Part shown: positions 22,590 to 34,683 of the stretch, piece by piece
Layout of the letters: the number at the start of each line of letters is the position of its first letter
Numbering within the stretch: position 1 is the stretch's first letter
NCBI GenBank assembly: GCA_034096865.1
Contig: JAWQFJ010028290.1
Span: 27,501 to 91,500, forward strand
DNA: 64,000 nucleotides
Direction of reading: 5' to 3'
Source: Theodoxus fluviatilis
Lineage: Eukaryota; Mollusca; Gastropoda; Cycloneritida; Neritidae
The notes under the pieces: generated by a model
Told to the model about the DNA's origin: nothing
Seen by the model: only the letters and a program-made list of their open reading frames with translations
The model's database searches: none
Made by a program: the position numbers and the translations under genes

Positions 22590-23003
22590 TTAATTCATGT
22601 ACTCTAAATACTTGACAAAAACATTTCGAAACCAGCCATTGGACGCCTGGAAATCGTCGATTCCTTCTTCCAGAGATAAGCATAATGCTTTCTCTTGAAT
22701 GAGTTGTCCCGTCACTGGGTTGTTCCTCCTTCTTGCTTCACAGAACCAAATCCAGACTCCATCATCTATGGTAGTCAACGCAGTCTTCTTTATTTTGCTT
22801 GCTTTTCTCTCTCCACTCTCTCCAGCTTGCCAGCGTCTTTTGATTGATTCCTTCTCTCTAACAATTGACTGTATTTGGGTTTTTCCCACACCCAAAGATT
22901 TTGCTATTGACAAGCAACTCTCACCTTTGTCACTTCTTTCAACAACTTTTACCCTTTCAAGAAGCAAAAGCACCTTCCGTTTCGATTTCATTGAGGACGC
23001 CAT
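22590..23003 (-). CDS. Tigger/CENP-B-type transposase, N-terminal DNA-binding domain only
   Basis: 137 aa. Residues about 15-55 form a psq/CENP-B N-type helix-turn-helix (SIAKSLGVGKTQIQSIVREK). Residues about 75-135 form a second, Tc5/CENP-B-type HTH (WIWFCEARRRNNPVTGQLIQ, then DDFQASNGWFRNV). These two domains bind the TIRs in pogo/Tigger transposases. The DDE catalytic domain that normally follows (about 300 aa) is missing, and the frame ends at a stop after KYLEYMN. A frame this intact, without the catalytic part, could act as a TIR-binding repressor, but it may simply be decaying. Confidence 0.8.
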   Translation of the reverse strand: MASSMKSKRKVLLLLERVKVVERSDKGESCLSIAKSLGVGKTQIQSIVREKESIKRRWQAGESGERKASKIKKTALTTIDDGVWIWFCEARRRNNPVTGQLIQEKALCLSLEEGIDDFQASNGWFRNVFVKYLEYMN

Positions 23004-23321
23004 TGCACCGGTAAACGTGCAAACAAATGCAAGGGAAATAACTCTGCACAGATTTGCTTGAAAATTAAAACTTCCGAATGATCACTGCGGAGAATGCTTC
23101 CCGACAACGCAGTAAATGGTTGATTTGCTAAACCCGTTATTTAATAAAAGTCACATATGGTCTGTAAAAGGACGGTGGCTTGCCGGATAATGGGGGTGGT
23201 CGCATAGTAATTTTTAAAAATATATAGGATAAAGACTACCAATGCATCCGTCACAGAAAATGAGGTCGTAAGGTCGAGGTGGTTGCATGTGGGAGAGCCG
23301 CTTAACGAAGAGACTACTGTA

Positions 23322-23390
23322 CTCAGGTTTCAGAATGAACCTCCTTCCAGGGTTTTGTATGCAGACTGTAACAAGCCTCCTTGTACTCAG
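23322..23390. repeat. Exon 4 acceptor repeat, right part
   Basis: One further unit (TCAGGTTTCAGAATGAACCT...CTTGTACTCAG) between the transposon end and the real exon 4. Its pseudo-acceptor at 23326 is 64 nt upstream of the real one and would shift the frame. Confidence 0.85.
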
Positions 23391-23479
23391 GTTTCAGAAT
23401 GAACCCCTCCTCATGGCCGTCATTTCTTCAGAAGACATTGAATGGAGCAGAGCTGGCCCCAGAAAAATGTTTCAAAAAG
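23391..23479 (+). CDS. Scm: Scm coding exon 4 (MBT1-MBT2 junction)
   Basis: GT completes Gly, then FRMNPSSWPSFLQKTLNGAE, LAPEKCFKK. This matches the F(R)LN.SSWP.FL.KTL.GAE.AP...F.K arm that precedes MBT2 in Scm proteins. Acceptor TTGTACTCAG, donor GTAACC, leaving phase 0. The longest open frame over this stretch is in another frame, so the exon is easy to miss. Confidence 0.93.
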
Positions 23480-25492
<2,013 letters not shown>

Positions 25493-26350
25493 AGTGGCAG
25501 GACTGTCATGACTGTCACTGCGTGGTTGTTGCAGGGCTGTCATGACTGTCACTGCGTGGTTGTTGCAGGACTGTCATGACTGTCACTGCGTGGTTGTTGC
25601 AGGGCTGTCATGACTGTCACTGCGTGGTTGTTGCAGGGCTGCCATGACTGTCACTGCGTGGTTGTTGCAGGGCTGTCATTACTGTCACTGCGTGGTTGTT
25701 GCAGGGCTGTCATGACTGTCACTGCGTGGTTGTTGCAGGGCTGTCATGACTGTCACTGCGTGGTTGTTGCAGGACTGTCATGACTGTCACTGCGTGGTTG
25801 TTGCAGGACTGTCATGACTGTCACTGCGTGGTTGTTGCAGGGCTGTCATGACTGTCACTGCGTGGTTGTTGCAGGGCTGTCATGACTGTCACTGCGTGGT
25901 TGTTGCAGGGCTGTCATGACTGTCACTGCGTGGTTGTTGCAGGACTGTCATGACTGTCACTGCGTGGTTGTTGCAGGGCTGTCATTACTGTCACTGCGTG
26001 GTTGTTGCAGGACTGTCATGACTGTCACTGCGTGGTTGTTGCAGGGCTGCCATGACTGTCACTGCGTGGTTGTTGCAGGGCTGTCATGACTGTCACTGCG
26101 TGGTTGTTGCAGGGCTGCCATGACTGTCACTGCGTGGTTGTTGCAGGGCTGTCATGACTGTCACTGCGTGGTTGTTGCAGGACTGTCATGACTGTCACTG
26201 CGTGGTTGTTGCAGGGCTGTCATGACTGTCACTGCGTGGTTGTTGCAGGACTGTCATGACTGTCACTGCGTGGTTGTTGCAGGACTGTCATGACTGTCAC
26301 TGCGTGGTTGTTGCAGGGCTGCCATGACTGTCACTGCGTGGTTGTTGCAG
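25493..26350. repeat. 34-bp minisatellite carrying the exon 6 acceptor, about 25 copies
   Basis: Units of 34 bp (CTGTCATGACTGTCACTGCG, TGGTTGTTGCAGGG). Every unit contains TTGTTGCAGGGCTG, identical to the real acceptor and first bases of Scm exon 6, and the last unit is that acceptor itself. Confidence 0.95.
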
Positions 26351-26560
26351 GGCTGCCGCAGTACAAGATCAACAAGCTGATGAAGGAGCCTGACCTGCTG
26401 CTCTCCATGCCCCCCCTGGGCACCCAGCACTCCCCCCACCTCTCCCCCAAGTCCCCCTCCCCCTCCTCCGATCCACAGCAGCTCTCTCCCAGGGAGGGGG
26501 CCTCGCCTGTCGTCACGGTGACTGAGCCCGACACCAGCACCTCCCAGACTGTCCCCTCAG
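26351..26560 (+). CDS. Scm: Scm coding exon 6 (Ser/Pro-rich linker)
   Basis: GG completes Gly, then LPQYKINKLMKEPDLLLSMP, followed by a low-complexity Ser/Pro stretch (HSPHLSPKSPSPSSDPQQLS) and TVTEPDTSTSQTVPS. The EPDTST motif also occurs in the corresponding vertebrate SCMH1 linker. It links the MBT pair to the SLED domain and is expected to be disordered. Donor GTGGGT. Phase 1 at both ends. Confidence 0.88.
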
Positions 26561-26574
26561 GTGGGTCTTTGACT

Positions 26575-29500
26575 ACAGGCAGGCATGTGTCTCTGACTGC
26601 AAGGCAGGCACGTGTCTCTGACTGCAAGGCAGGCATGTGTCTCTGACTGCAGGGCAGGCATGTGTCTCTGACTGCAAGGCAGGCATGTGTCTCTGACTGC
26701 AAGGCAGGCATGTGTCTCTGACTGCAGGGCAGGCATGTGTCTCTGACTGCAAGGCAGGCATGTGTCTCTGACTGCAGGGCAGGCATGTGTCCCTGACTGC
26801 AAGGCAGGCATGTGTCTCTGACTGCAAGGCAGGCATGTGTCTCTGACTGCAGGGCAGGCATGTGTCTCTGACTGCAGGGCAGGCACGTGTCTCTGACTGC
26901 AAGGCAGGCATGTGTCTCTGACTGCAAGGCAGGCATGTGTCTCTGACTGCAAGGCAGGCATGTGTCTCTGACTGCAGGGCAGGCACGTGTCTCTGACTGC
27001 AAGGCAGGCACGTGTCTCTGACTGCAAGGCAGGCATGTGTCTCTGACTGCAAGGCAGGCATGTGTCTCTGACTGCAAGGCAGGCATGTGTCTCTGACTGC
27101 AAGGCAGGCATGTGTCTCTGACTGCAGGACAGGCACGTGTCTCTGACTGCAAGGCAGGCACGTGTCTCTGACTGCAAGGCAGGCATGTGTCTCTGACTGC
27201 AAGGCAGGCATGTGTCTCTGACTGCAAGGCAGGCATGTGTCTCTGACTGCAAGGCAGGCATGTGTCTCTGACTGCAAGGCAGGCACATGTCTCTGACTGC
27301 AAGGCAGGCATGTGTCTCTGACTGCAGGGCAGGCATGTGTCTCTGACTGCAGGGCAGGCACGTGTCTCTGACTGCAAGGCAGGCATGTGTCTCTGACTGC
27401 AGGGCAGGCATGTGTCTCTGACTGCAAGGCAGGCACGTGTCTCTGACTGCAAGGCAGGCATGTGTCTCTGACTGCAAGGCAGGCATGTGTCTCTGACTGC
27501 AGGGCAGGCATGTGTCTCTGACTGCAAGGCAGGCATGTGTCTCTGACTGCAGGGCAGGCATGTGTCTCTGACTGCAAGGCAGGCATGCGTCTCTGACTGC
27601 AGGGCAGGCATGTGTCTCTGACTGCAGGGCAGGCATGTGTCTCTGACTGCAAGGCAGGCATGTGTCTCTGACTGCAAGGCAGGCATGTGTCTCTGACTGC
27701 AGGGCAGGCACATGTCTCTGACTGCAAGGCAGGCACATGTCTCTGACTGCAGGGCAGGCACATGTCTCTGACTGCAAGGCAGGCATGTGTCTCTGACTGC
27801 AAGGCAGGCACATGTCTCTGACTGCAGGGCAGGCATGTGTCTCTGACTGCAAGGCAGGCACGTGTCTCTGACTGCAAGGCAGGCACGTGTCTCTGACTGC
27901 AAGGCAGGCATGTGTCTCTGACTGCAAGGCAGGCATGTGTCTCTGACTGCAAGGCAGGCATGTGTCTCTGACTGCAGGGCAGGCACGTGTCTCTGACTGC
28001 AGGGCAGGCACGTGTCTCTGACTGCAAGGCAGGCATGTGTCTCTGACTGCAAGGCAGGCATGTGTCTCTGACTGCAGGGCAGGCATGTGTCTCTGACTGC
28101 AAGGCAGGCATGTGTCTCTGACTGCAGGGCAGGCATGTGTCTCTGACTGCAAGGCAGGCATGTGTCTCTGACTGCAAGGCAGGCATGTGTCTCTGACTGC
28201 AGGGCAGGCATGTGTCTCTGACTGCAAGGCAGGCATGTGTCTCTGACTGCAAGGCAGGCATGTGTCTCTGACTGCAAGGCAGGCACGTGTCTCTGACTGC
28301 AAGGCAGGCACGTGTCTCTGACTGCAAGGCAGGCATGTGTCTCTGACTGCAAGGCAGGCATGTGTCTCTGACTGCAAGGCAGGCATGTGTCTCTGACTGC
28401 AAGGCAGGCACGTGTCTCTGACTGCAAGGCAGGCATGTGTCTCTGACTGCAAGGCAGGCACGTGTCTCTGACTGCAAGGCAGGCATGTGTCTCTGACTGC
28501 AAGGCAGGCATGTGTCTCTGACTGCAAGGCAGGCATGTGTCTCTGACTGCAAGGCAGGCATGTGTCTCTGACTGCAAGGCAGGCATGTGTCTCTGACTGC
28601 AAGGCAGGCATGTGTCTCTGACTGCAAGGCAGGCATGTGTCTCTGACTGCAAGGCAGGCATGTGTCTCTGACTGCAAGGCAGGCATGTGTCTCTGACTGC
28701 AAGGCAGGCATGTGTCTCTGACTGCAAGGCAGGCATGTGTCTCTGACTGCAAGGCAGGCATGTGTCTCTGACTGCAAGGCAGGCATGTGTCTCTGACTGC
28801 AAGGCAGGCATGTGTCTCTGACTGCAAGGCAGGCATGTGTCTCTGACTGCAAGGCAGGCATGTGTCTCTGACTGCAAGGCAGGCATGTGTCTCTGACTGC
28901 AAGGCAGGCATGTGTCTCTGACTGCAAGGCAGGCATGTGTCTCTGACTGCAAGGCAGGCATGTGTCTCTGACTGCAAGGCAGGCATGTGTCTCTGACTGC
29001 AAGGCAGGCATGTGTCTCTGACTGCAAGGCAGGCATGTGTCTCTGACTGCAAGGCAGGCATGTGTCTCTGACTGCAAGGCAGGCATGTGTCTCTGACTGC
29101 AAGGCAGGCATGTGTCTCTGACTGCAAGGCAGGCATGTGTCTCTGACTGCAAGGCAGGCATGTGTCTCTGACTGCAAGGCAGGCATGTGTCTCTGACTGC
29201 AAGGCAGGCATGTGTCTCTGACTGCAAGGCAGGCATGTGTCTCTGACTGCAAGGCAGGCATGTGTCTCTGACTGCAAGGCAGGCATGTGTCTCTGACTGC
29301 AAGGCAGGCATGTGTCTCTGACTGCAAGGCAGGCACGTGTCTCTGACTGCAAGGCAGGCATGTGTCTCTGACTGCAAGGCAGGCATGTGTCTCTGACTGC
29401 AAGGCAGGCATGTGTCTCTGACTGCAAGGCAGGCATGTGTCTCTGACTGCAAGGCAGGCATGTGTCTCTGACTGCAAGGCAGGCATGTGTCTCTGACTGC

Positions 29501-30497
29501 AAGGCAGGCATGTGTCTCTGACTGCAAGGCAGGCATGTGTCTCTGACTGCAAGGCAGGCACGTGTCTCTGACTGCAAGGCAGGCATGTGTCTCTGACTGC
29601 AAGGCAGGCATGTGTCTCTGACTGCAAGGCAGGCATGTGTCTCTGACTGCAAGGCAGGCATGTGTCTCTGACTGCAAGGCAGGCATGTGTCTCTGACTGC
29701 AAGGCAGGCATGTGTCTCTGACTGCAAGGCAGGCATGTGTCTCTGACTGCAAGGCAGGCATGTGTCTCTGACTGCAAGGCAGGCATGTGTCTCTGACTGC
29801 AAGGCAGGCACGTGTCTCTGACTGCAAGGCAGGCATGTGTCTCTGACTGCAAGGCAGGCATGTGTCTCTGACTGCAAGGCAGGCATGTGTCTCTGACTGC
29901 AAGGCAGGCATGTGTCTCTGACTGCAAGGCAGGCATGTGTCTCTGACTGCAAGGCAGGCACGTGTCTCTGACTGCAAGGCAGGCATGTGTCTCTGACTGC
30001 AAGGCAGGCATGTGTCTCTGACTGCAAGGCAGGCATGTGTCTCTGACTGCAAGGCAGGCATGTGTCTCTGACTGCAAGGCAGGCATGTGTCTCTGACTGC
30101 AAGGCAGGCACGTGTCTCTGACTGCAAGGCAGGCACGTGTCTCTGACTGCAGGGCAGGCATGTGTCTCTGACTGCAAGGCAGGCATGTGTCTCTGACTGC
30201 AAGGCAGGCATGTGTCTCTGACTGCAAGGCAGGCATGTGTCTCTGACTGCAAGGCAGGCATGTGTCTCTGACTGCAAGGCAGGCATGTGTCTCTGACTGC
30301 AAGGCAGGCACATGTCTCTGACTGCAAGGCAGGCATGTGTCTCTGACTGCAAGGCAGGCACATGTCTCTGACTGCAGGGCAGGCACATGTCTCTGACTGC
30401 AAGGCAGGCACGTGTCTCTGACTGCAAGGCAGGCACGTGTCTCTGACTGCAAGGCAGGCATGTGTCTCTGACTGCAAGGCAGGCATGTGTCTTTGAC
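26575..30497. repeat. 25-bp satellite, about 157 copies
   Basis: A 3.9-kb array of 25-bp units with core GGCATGTGTCTCTGACTGCA, beginning about 15 nt after the exon 6 donor. Variants (AAGG/AGGG, ATG/ACG/ACA) are commoner near the left end, while the centre (about 28500-29330) is almost homogeneous. All three minus frames are open for 1290-1390 codons because 75 nt holds three units without a stop. I do not treat these as genes. Confidence 0.97.
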
Positions 30498-30712
30498 TGC
30501 TCTAAGATGTCCCACCAGAGGTCAGCCCATATTTAAAAAATGAATAAATACATGTAACTTCCTTGAAATCATCCCGCGGTGCGGTCTCCACTGACAAGGA
30601 AAAACAATGGGGACATCATGAAAGTCAGGCACAGGATTTGTGGAGGAAAAAAGGCAGCTGCTCTTTCTAGGATTGGCAGGCATCCACTTCACCTGGCACC
30701 AGTATCCCCAGT
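30498..30712 (+). other. Scm: Unique spacer between satellites in Scm intron 7
   Basis: About 215 bp of ordinary sequence, with no exon recognised. Confidence 0.6.
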
Positions 30713-33420
30713 GCTGGGGGAACTGTCAGGCTGTGTGTTGCTGGGGGAACTGTCAGGCTGTGTGTTGCTGGGGGAACTGTCAGGCTGTGTGTTGCTGGGG
30801 GAACTGTCAGGCTGTGTGTTGCTGGGGGAACTGTCAGGCTGTGTGTTGCTGGGGGAACTGTCAGGCTGTGTGTTGCTGGGGGAACTGCCAGGCTGTGTGT
30901 TGCCCAGTGCTGGGGGAACTGTCAGGCTGTGTGTTGCTGGGGGAACTGTCAGGCTGTGTGTTGCTGGGGGAACTGTCAGGCTGTGTGTTGCTGGGGGAAC
31001 TGTCAGGCTGTGTGTTGCCCAGTGCTGGGGGAACTTCCTGGCTGTGTGTTGCCCAGTGCTGGGGGAACTGCCAGGCTGTGTGTTGCCCAGTGCTGGGGGA
31101 ACTGTCAGGCTGTGTGTTGCTGGGGGAACTGCCAGGCTGTGTGTTGCCCAGTGCTGGGGGAACTGTCAGGCTGTGTGTTGCCCAGTGCTGGGGGAACTGT
31201 CAGGCTGTGTGTTGCTGGGGGAACTGTCAGGCTGTGTGTTGCTGGGGGAACTGTCAGGCTGTGTGTTGCTGGGGGAACTGTCAGGCTGTGTGTTGCTGGG
31301 GGAACTGTCAGGCTGTGTGTTGCCCAGTGCTGGGGGAACTGTCAGGCTGTGTGTTGCCCAGTGCTGGGGAACTGTCAGGCTGTGTGTTGCTGGGGGAACT
31401 GTCAGGCTGTGTGTTGCTGGGGGAACTGTCAGGCTGTGTGTTGCTGGGGGAACTGTCAGGTTGTGTGTGTTGCCCAGTGCTGGGGGAACTGCCAGGCTGT
31501 GTGTTGCCCAGTGCTGGGGAAACTGTCAGCCTGTGTGTTGCTGGGGGAACTGTCAGGTTGTGTGTTGCCCAGTGCTGGGGAACTGTCAGGCTGTGTGTTG
31601 CTGGGGGAACTGTCAGGCTGTGTGTTGCTGGGGGAACTGTCAGGCTGTGTGTTGCCAGTGCTGGGGAACTGTCAGGCTGTGTGTTGCTGGGGGAACTGTC
31701 AGGCTGTGTGTTGCTGGGGGAACTGTCAGGCTGTGTGTTGCCCAGTGCTGGGGGAACTGTCAGGCTGTGTGTTGCTGGGGGAACTGTCAGGCTGTGTGTT
31801 GCCCAGTGCTGGGGAACTGTCAGGCTGTGTGTTGCCCAGTGCTGGGGAACTGCCAGGCTGTGTGTTGCTGGGGGAACTGTCAGGCTGTGTGTTGCCCAGT
31901 GCTGGGGAACTGCCAGGCTGTGTGTTGCCCAGTGCTGGGGAACTGTCAGTCTGTGTGTTGCCCAGTGCTGGGGAACTGTCAGGCTGTGTGTTGCTGGGGG
32001 AACTGTCAGGCTGTGTGTTGCCCAGTGCTGGGGAACTGTCAGGCTGTGTGTTGCCCAGTGCTGGGGAACTGTCAGGCTGTGTGTTGCTGGGGGAACTGTC
32101 AGGCTGTGTGTTGCCCAGTGCTGGGGAACTGTCAGGCTGTGTGTTGCCCAGTGCTGGGGAACTGTCAGGCTGTGTGTTGCTGGGGGAACTGTCAGGCTGT
32201 GTGTTGCCAGTGCTGGGGAACTGTCAGGCTGTGTGTTGCCCAGTGCTGGGGAACTGTCAGGCTGTGTGTTGCTGGGGGAACTGTCAGGCTGTGTGTTGCC
32301 AAGTGCTGGGGAACTGTCAGGCTGTGTGTTGCCCAGTGCTGGGGAACTGTCAGGCTGTGTGTTGCCAGTGCTGGGGGAACTGTCAGGCTGTGTGTTGCCA
32401 GTGCTGGGGAACTGTCAGGCTGTGTGTTGCTGGGGGAACTGTCAGGCTGTGTGTTGCTGGGGGAACTGTCAGGCTGTGTGTTGCTGGGGGAACTGTCAGG
32501 CTGTGTGTTGCCAGTGCTGGAGGAACTGTCAGGCTGTGTGTTGCCCAGTGCTGGGGAACTTCCAGGATGTGTGTTGCCTAGTGCTAGGGGAACTGTCAGG
32601 CTGTGTGTGTTGCCCAGTGCTGGAGGAACTGTCAGGCTGTGTGTTGCTGGGGGAACTGTCAGGCTGTGTGTTGCTGGGGGAACTGTCAGGCTGTGTGTTG
32701 CTGGGGGAACTGTCAGGCTGTGTGTTGCTGGGGGAACTGTCAGGCTGTGTGTTGCTGCTGGGGAACTGTCAGGCTGTGTGTTGCCCAGTGCTGGGGGAAC
32801 TGTCAGGCTGTGTGTTGCCCAGTGCTGGGGAACTGTCAGGCTGTGTGTTGCTGGGGGAACTGTCAGGCTGTGTGTTGCCCAGTGCTGGGGGAACTGTCAG
32901 GCTGTGTGTTGCCCAGTGCTGGGGGAACTGTCAGGCTGTGTGTTGCCCAGTGCTGGGGGAACTGTCAGGCTGTGTGTTGCCCAGTGCTGGGGGAACTGTC
33001 AGGCTGTGTGTTGCTGGGGGAACTGTCAGGCTGTGTGTTGCCCAGTGCTGGGGGAACTGTCAGGCTGTGTGTTGCCCAGTGCTGGGGGAACTGTCAGGCT
33101 GTGTGTTGCCCAGTGCTGGGGGAACTGTCAGGCTGTGTGTTGCCCAGTGCTGGGGGAACTGTCAGGCTGTGTGTTGCCCAGTGCTGGGGGAACTGTCAGG
33201 CTGTGTGTTGCTGGGGGAACTGTCAGGCTGTGTGTTGCCCAGTGCTGGGGGAACTGTCAGGCTGTGTGTTGCTGGGGGAACTGTCAGGCTGTGTGTTGCT
33301 GGGGGAACTGTCAGGCTGTGTGTTGTCCAGTGCTGGGGGAACTGTCAGGCTGTGTGTTGCTGGGGGAACTGTCAGGCTGTGTGTTGCCCAGTGCTGGGGG
33401 AACTGTCAGGCTGTGTGTGT
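30713..33420. repeat. 27/34-bp compound minisatellite
   Basis: Two interspersed unit lengths: a 27-bp form (GGGGAACTGTCAGGCTGTGT, GTTGCTG) and a longer form with an added CCCAGTG before CTGGGG. About 90 units in all, in irregular order. It is open in all three plus frames for up to 955 codons, reading Cys/Val/Leu-rich. These are artefacts. Confidence 0.95.
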
Positions 33421-33514
33421 TGATCCACTCATCATTGGACATGTAGCTATGAGTGTTTCTGCTTGTGTGAAGTTCTTTTTCCAGAGCACGAGAAGAGGCA
33501 GGTCAGAGGAAGGG

Positions 33515-33700
33515 ACACATAGACTCTACCTTGTGTTGCAGTTTGTGTGTACGTCAACTCCTCCTGCTACTTGCGACTCTACCTTGTGTTGCAGTTTGTG
33601 TGTACGTCAACTCCTCCTGCTACTTGCGACCCTACCTTGTGTTGCAGTTTGTGTGTACGTCAACTCCTCCTGCTACTTGCGACTCTACCTTGTGTTGCAG
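33515..33700. repeat. 53-bp repeat carrying the exon 7 acceptor and exon start
   Basis: About 3.5 units, each with ACTCTACCTTGTGTTGCAG followed by TTTGTGTGTACGTCAACTCC and TCCTGCTACT. The second part is the first 30 or so bases of Scm exon 7. The third-upstream copy is exactly 159 nt from the true acceptor. Confidence 0.95.
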
Positions 33701-33901
33701 TTTGTGTGTACGTCAACTCCTCCTGCTACTGCGGAAACATGCTCAGCTCCCGGAAGGTGTGCCAGTTGCCGGGGCACTTTGGCCCGGGCCCCATCAACCG
33801 CGTGCTGCGTGAGGTGCTTCAGGGCTGCATCGACTGCGCCTTCCAGGAGCCCCAGGTCTTCAAGATCATCAAGGAAGGCAACGGGCGCGTCATCGTCACA
33901 G
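33701..33901 (+). CDS. Scm: Scm coding exon 7 (SLED domain, first half)
   Basis: TT completes Val, then CVYVNSSCYCGNMLSSRKVC, QLPGHFGPGPINRVLREVLQ, GCIDCAFQEPQVFKIIKEGN and GRVIVT plus one base. It matches the SLED domain (Scm-Like Embedded Domain, DNA-binding in SCML2): V.(I/V)Y.N......(K).V..LP.HFGPG....VL...(V)..CIDCA.....VF...K.G.G. Acceptor TTGTGTTGCAG, donor GTGAGA. Confidence 0.95.
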
Positions 33902-34683
33902 GTGAGAATCGGCACAGGATGGGTCTGCTCAGGTGTTGTAGTCGTACAGGTGTCGGTGTGGTGCGTACCTGGATGCCGTTTTGTGGATTTCTCAGATATG
34001 CACCGTGCAGCAGCATAAATGACTGCATGCTCTAAATCTTGAAGGGAAAGAATGTTTCAGATAAAGAAAAGTGGCTGTAAGGGATATTCTTTTTGGAAAT
34101 GTAGCGTTGATGGCCTGCTTTCCTCTGGGTGGTGGATGCTGCTCCTTTCTTTTATGCTGGAATAAATTCACAAAACTGGATTTCTGATTAGGCCTCAATT
34201 TCATCGATGTTCCGTGGATGAAAAATTTGCACACCCTTTCCTGCATTTGAATCCACTAAATCTTGATTCTGTTTCCAGCAGCTTTTGTCAAGTGTTGATG
34301 GAAGGATAACACTTTGACAGAAAAATATCCCAGTGGTTTATGCAGAGATGTACTTTGCTCAAACACTCCAGATTAATTTTTTAAAGCTAATTTTGCTGAA
34401 AGGTATGTAAATGGCTGATTTATTTATATACATATGTGACCCTCCATCCCTAATACTTAGATCCAATCGAGATACAGGTGGATTTTCATCGAAGGGGGTC
34501 ATCCGGTGGATGTTGAGATGTTTGTGTACTCAGCAAGCAGAACCATCGCTACATACACTGTGAGGATTTCAGACTTCAACTACACCTTCAAATTATTGTT
34601 TTTGACACTAAAACAAAGGTACTGTCATCTTCCTTGCATAAGAAATCGATCTGATTGTGTAATACCCCTCCCCTTTAATTGAC
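33902..34683 (+). other. Scm: Scm intron 8, unique left part
   Basis: About 780 bp of AT-richer intron with no recognisable element or exon. Confidence 0.6.

Larger units (their letters stand above)
21106..23319 (-). mobile_element. Tigger/pogo-like DNA transposon, internally deleted
   Basis: TIRs CAGTAGTCCCTCCGTTATGC (left) and CAGTAGTCTCTTCGTTAAGC (right end read on the minus strand), flanked by TA at 21104-21105 and 23320-23321. Removing the element restores the repeat-unit sequence CTTGTACTCAGG. It carries a DNA-binding-domain ORF on the minus strand but no DDE domain. Two direct copies of about 200 bp (about 21895-22105 and 22150-22345; shared motif CCTAACTTCCAGTAAGTGTG) lie downstream of that ORF, and a tRNA-like SINE head is nested in it. 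Confidence 0.88.

Noticed and set aside
26331..30515. A 1394-codon minus-strand open frame, and two more of about 1300 codons overlapping it
   Set aside because: Stop-free reading of a 25-bp satellite in three frames at once; the right end even runs antisense through Scm exon 6.
30579..34018. Plus-strand open frames of 471-955 codons, Cys/Val-rich
   Set aside because: Readings of the 27/34-bp array in all three plus frames, with no domain; only the segment 33701-33901 is a real exon.
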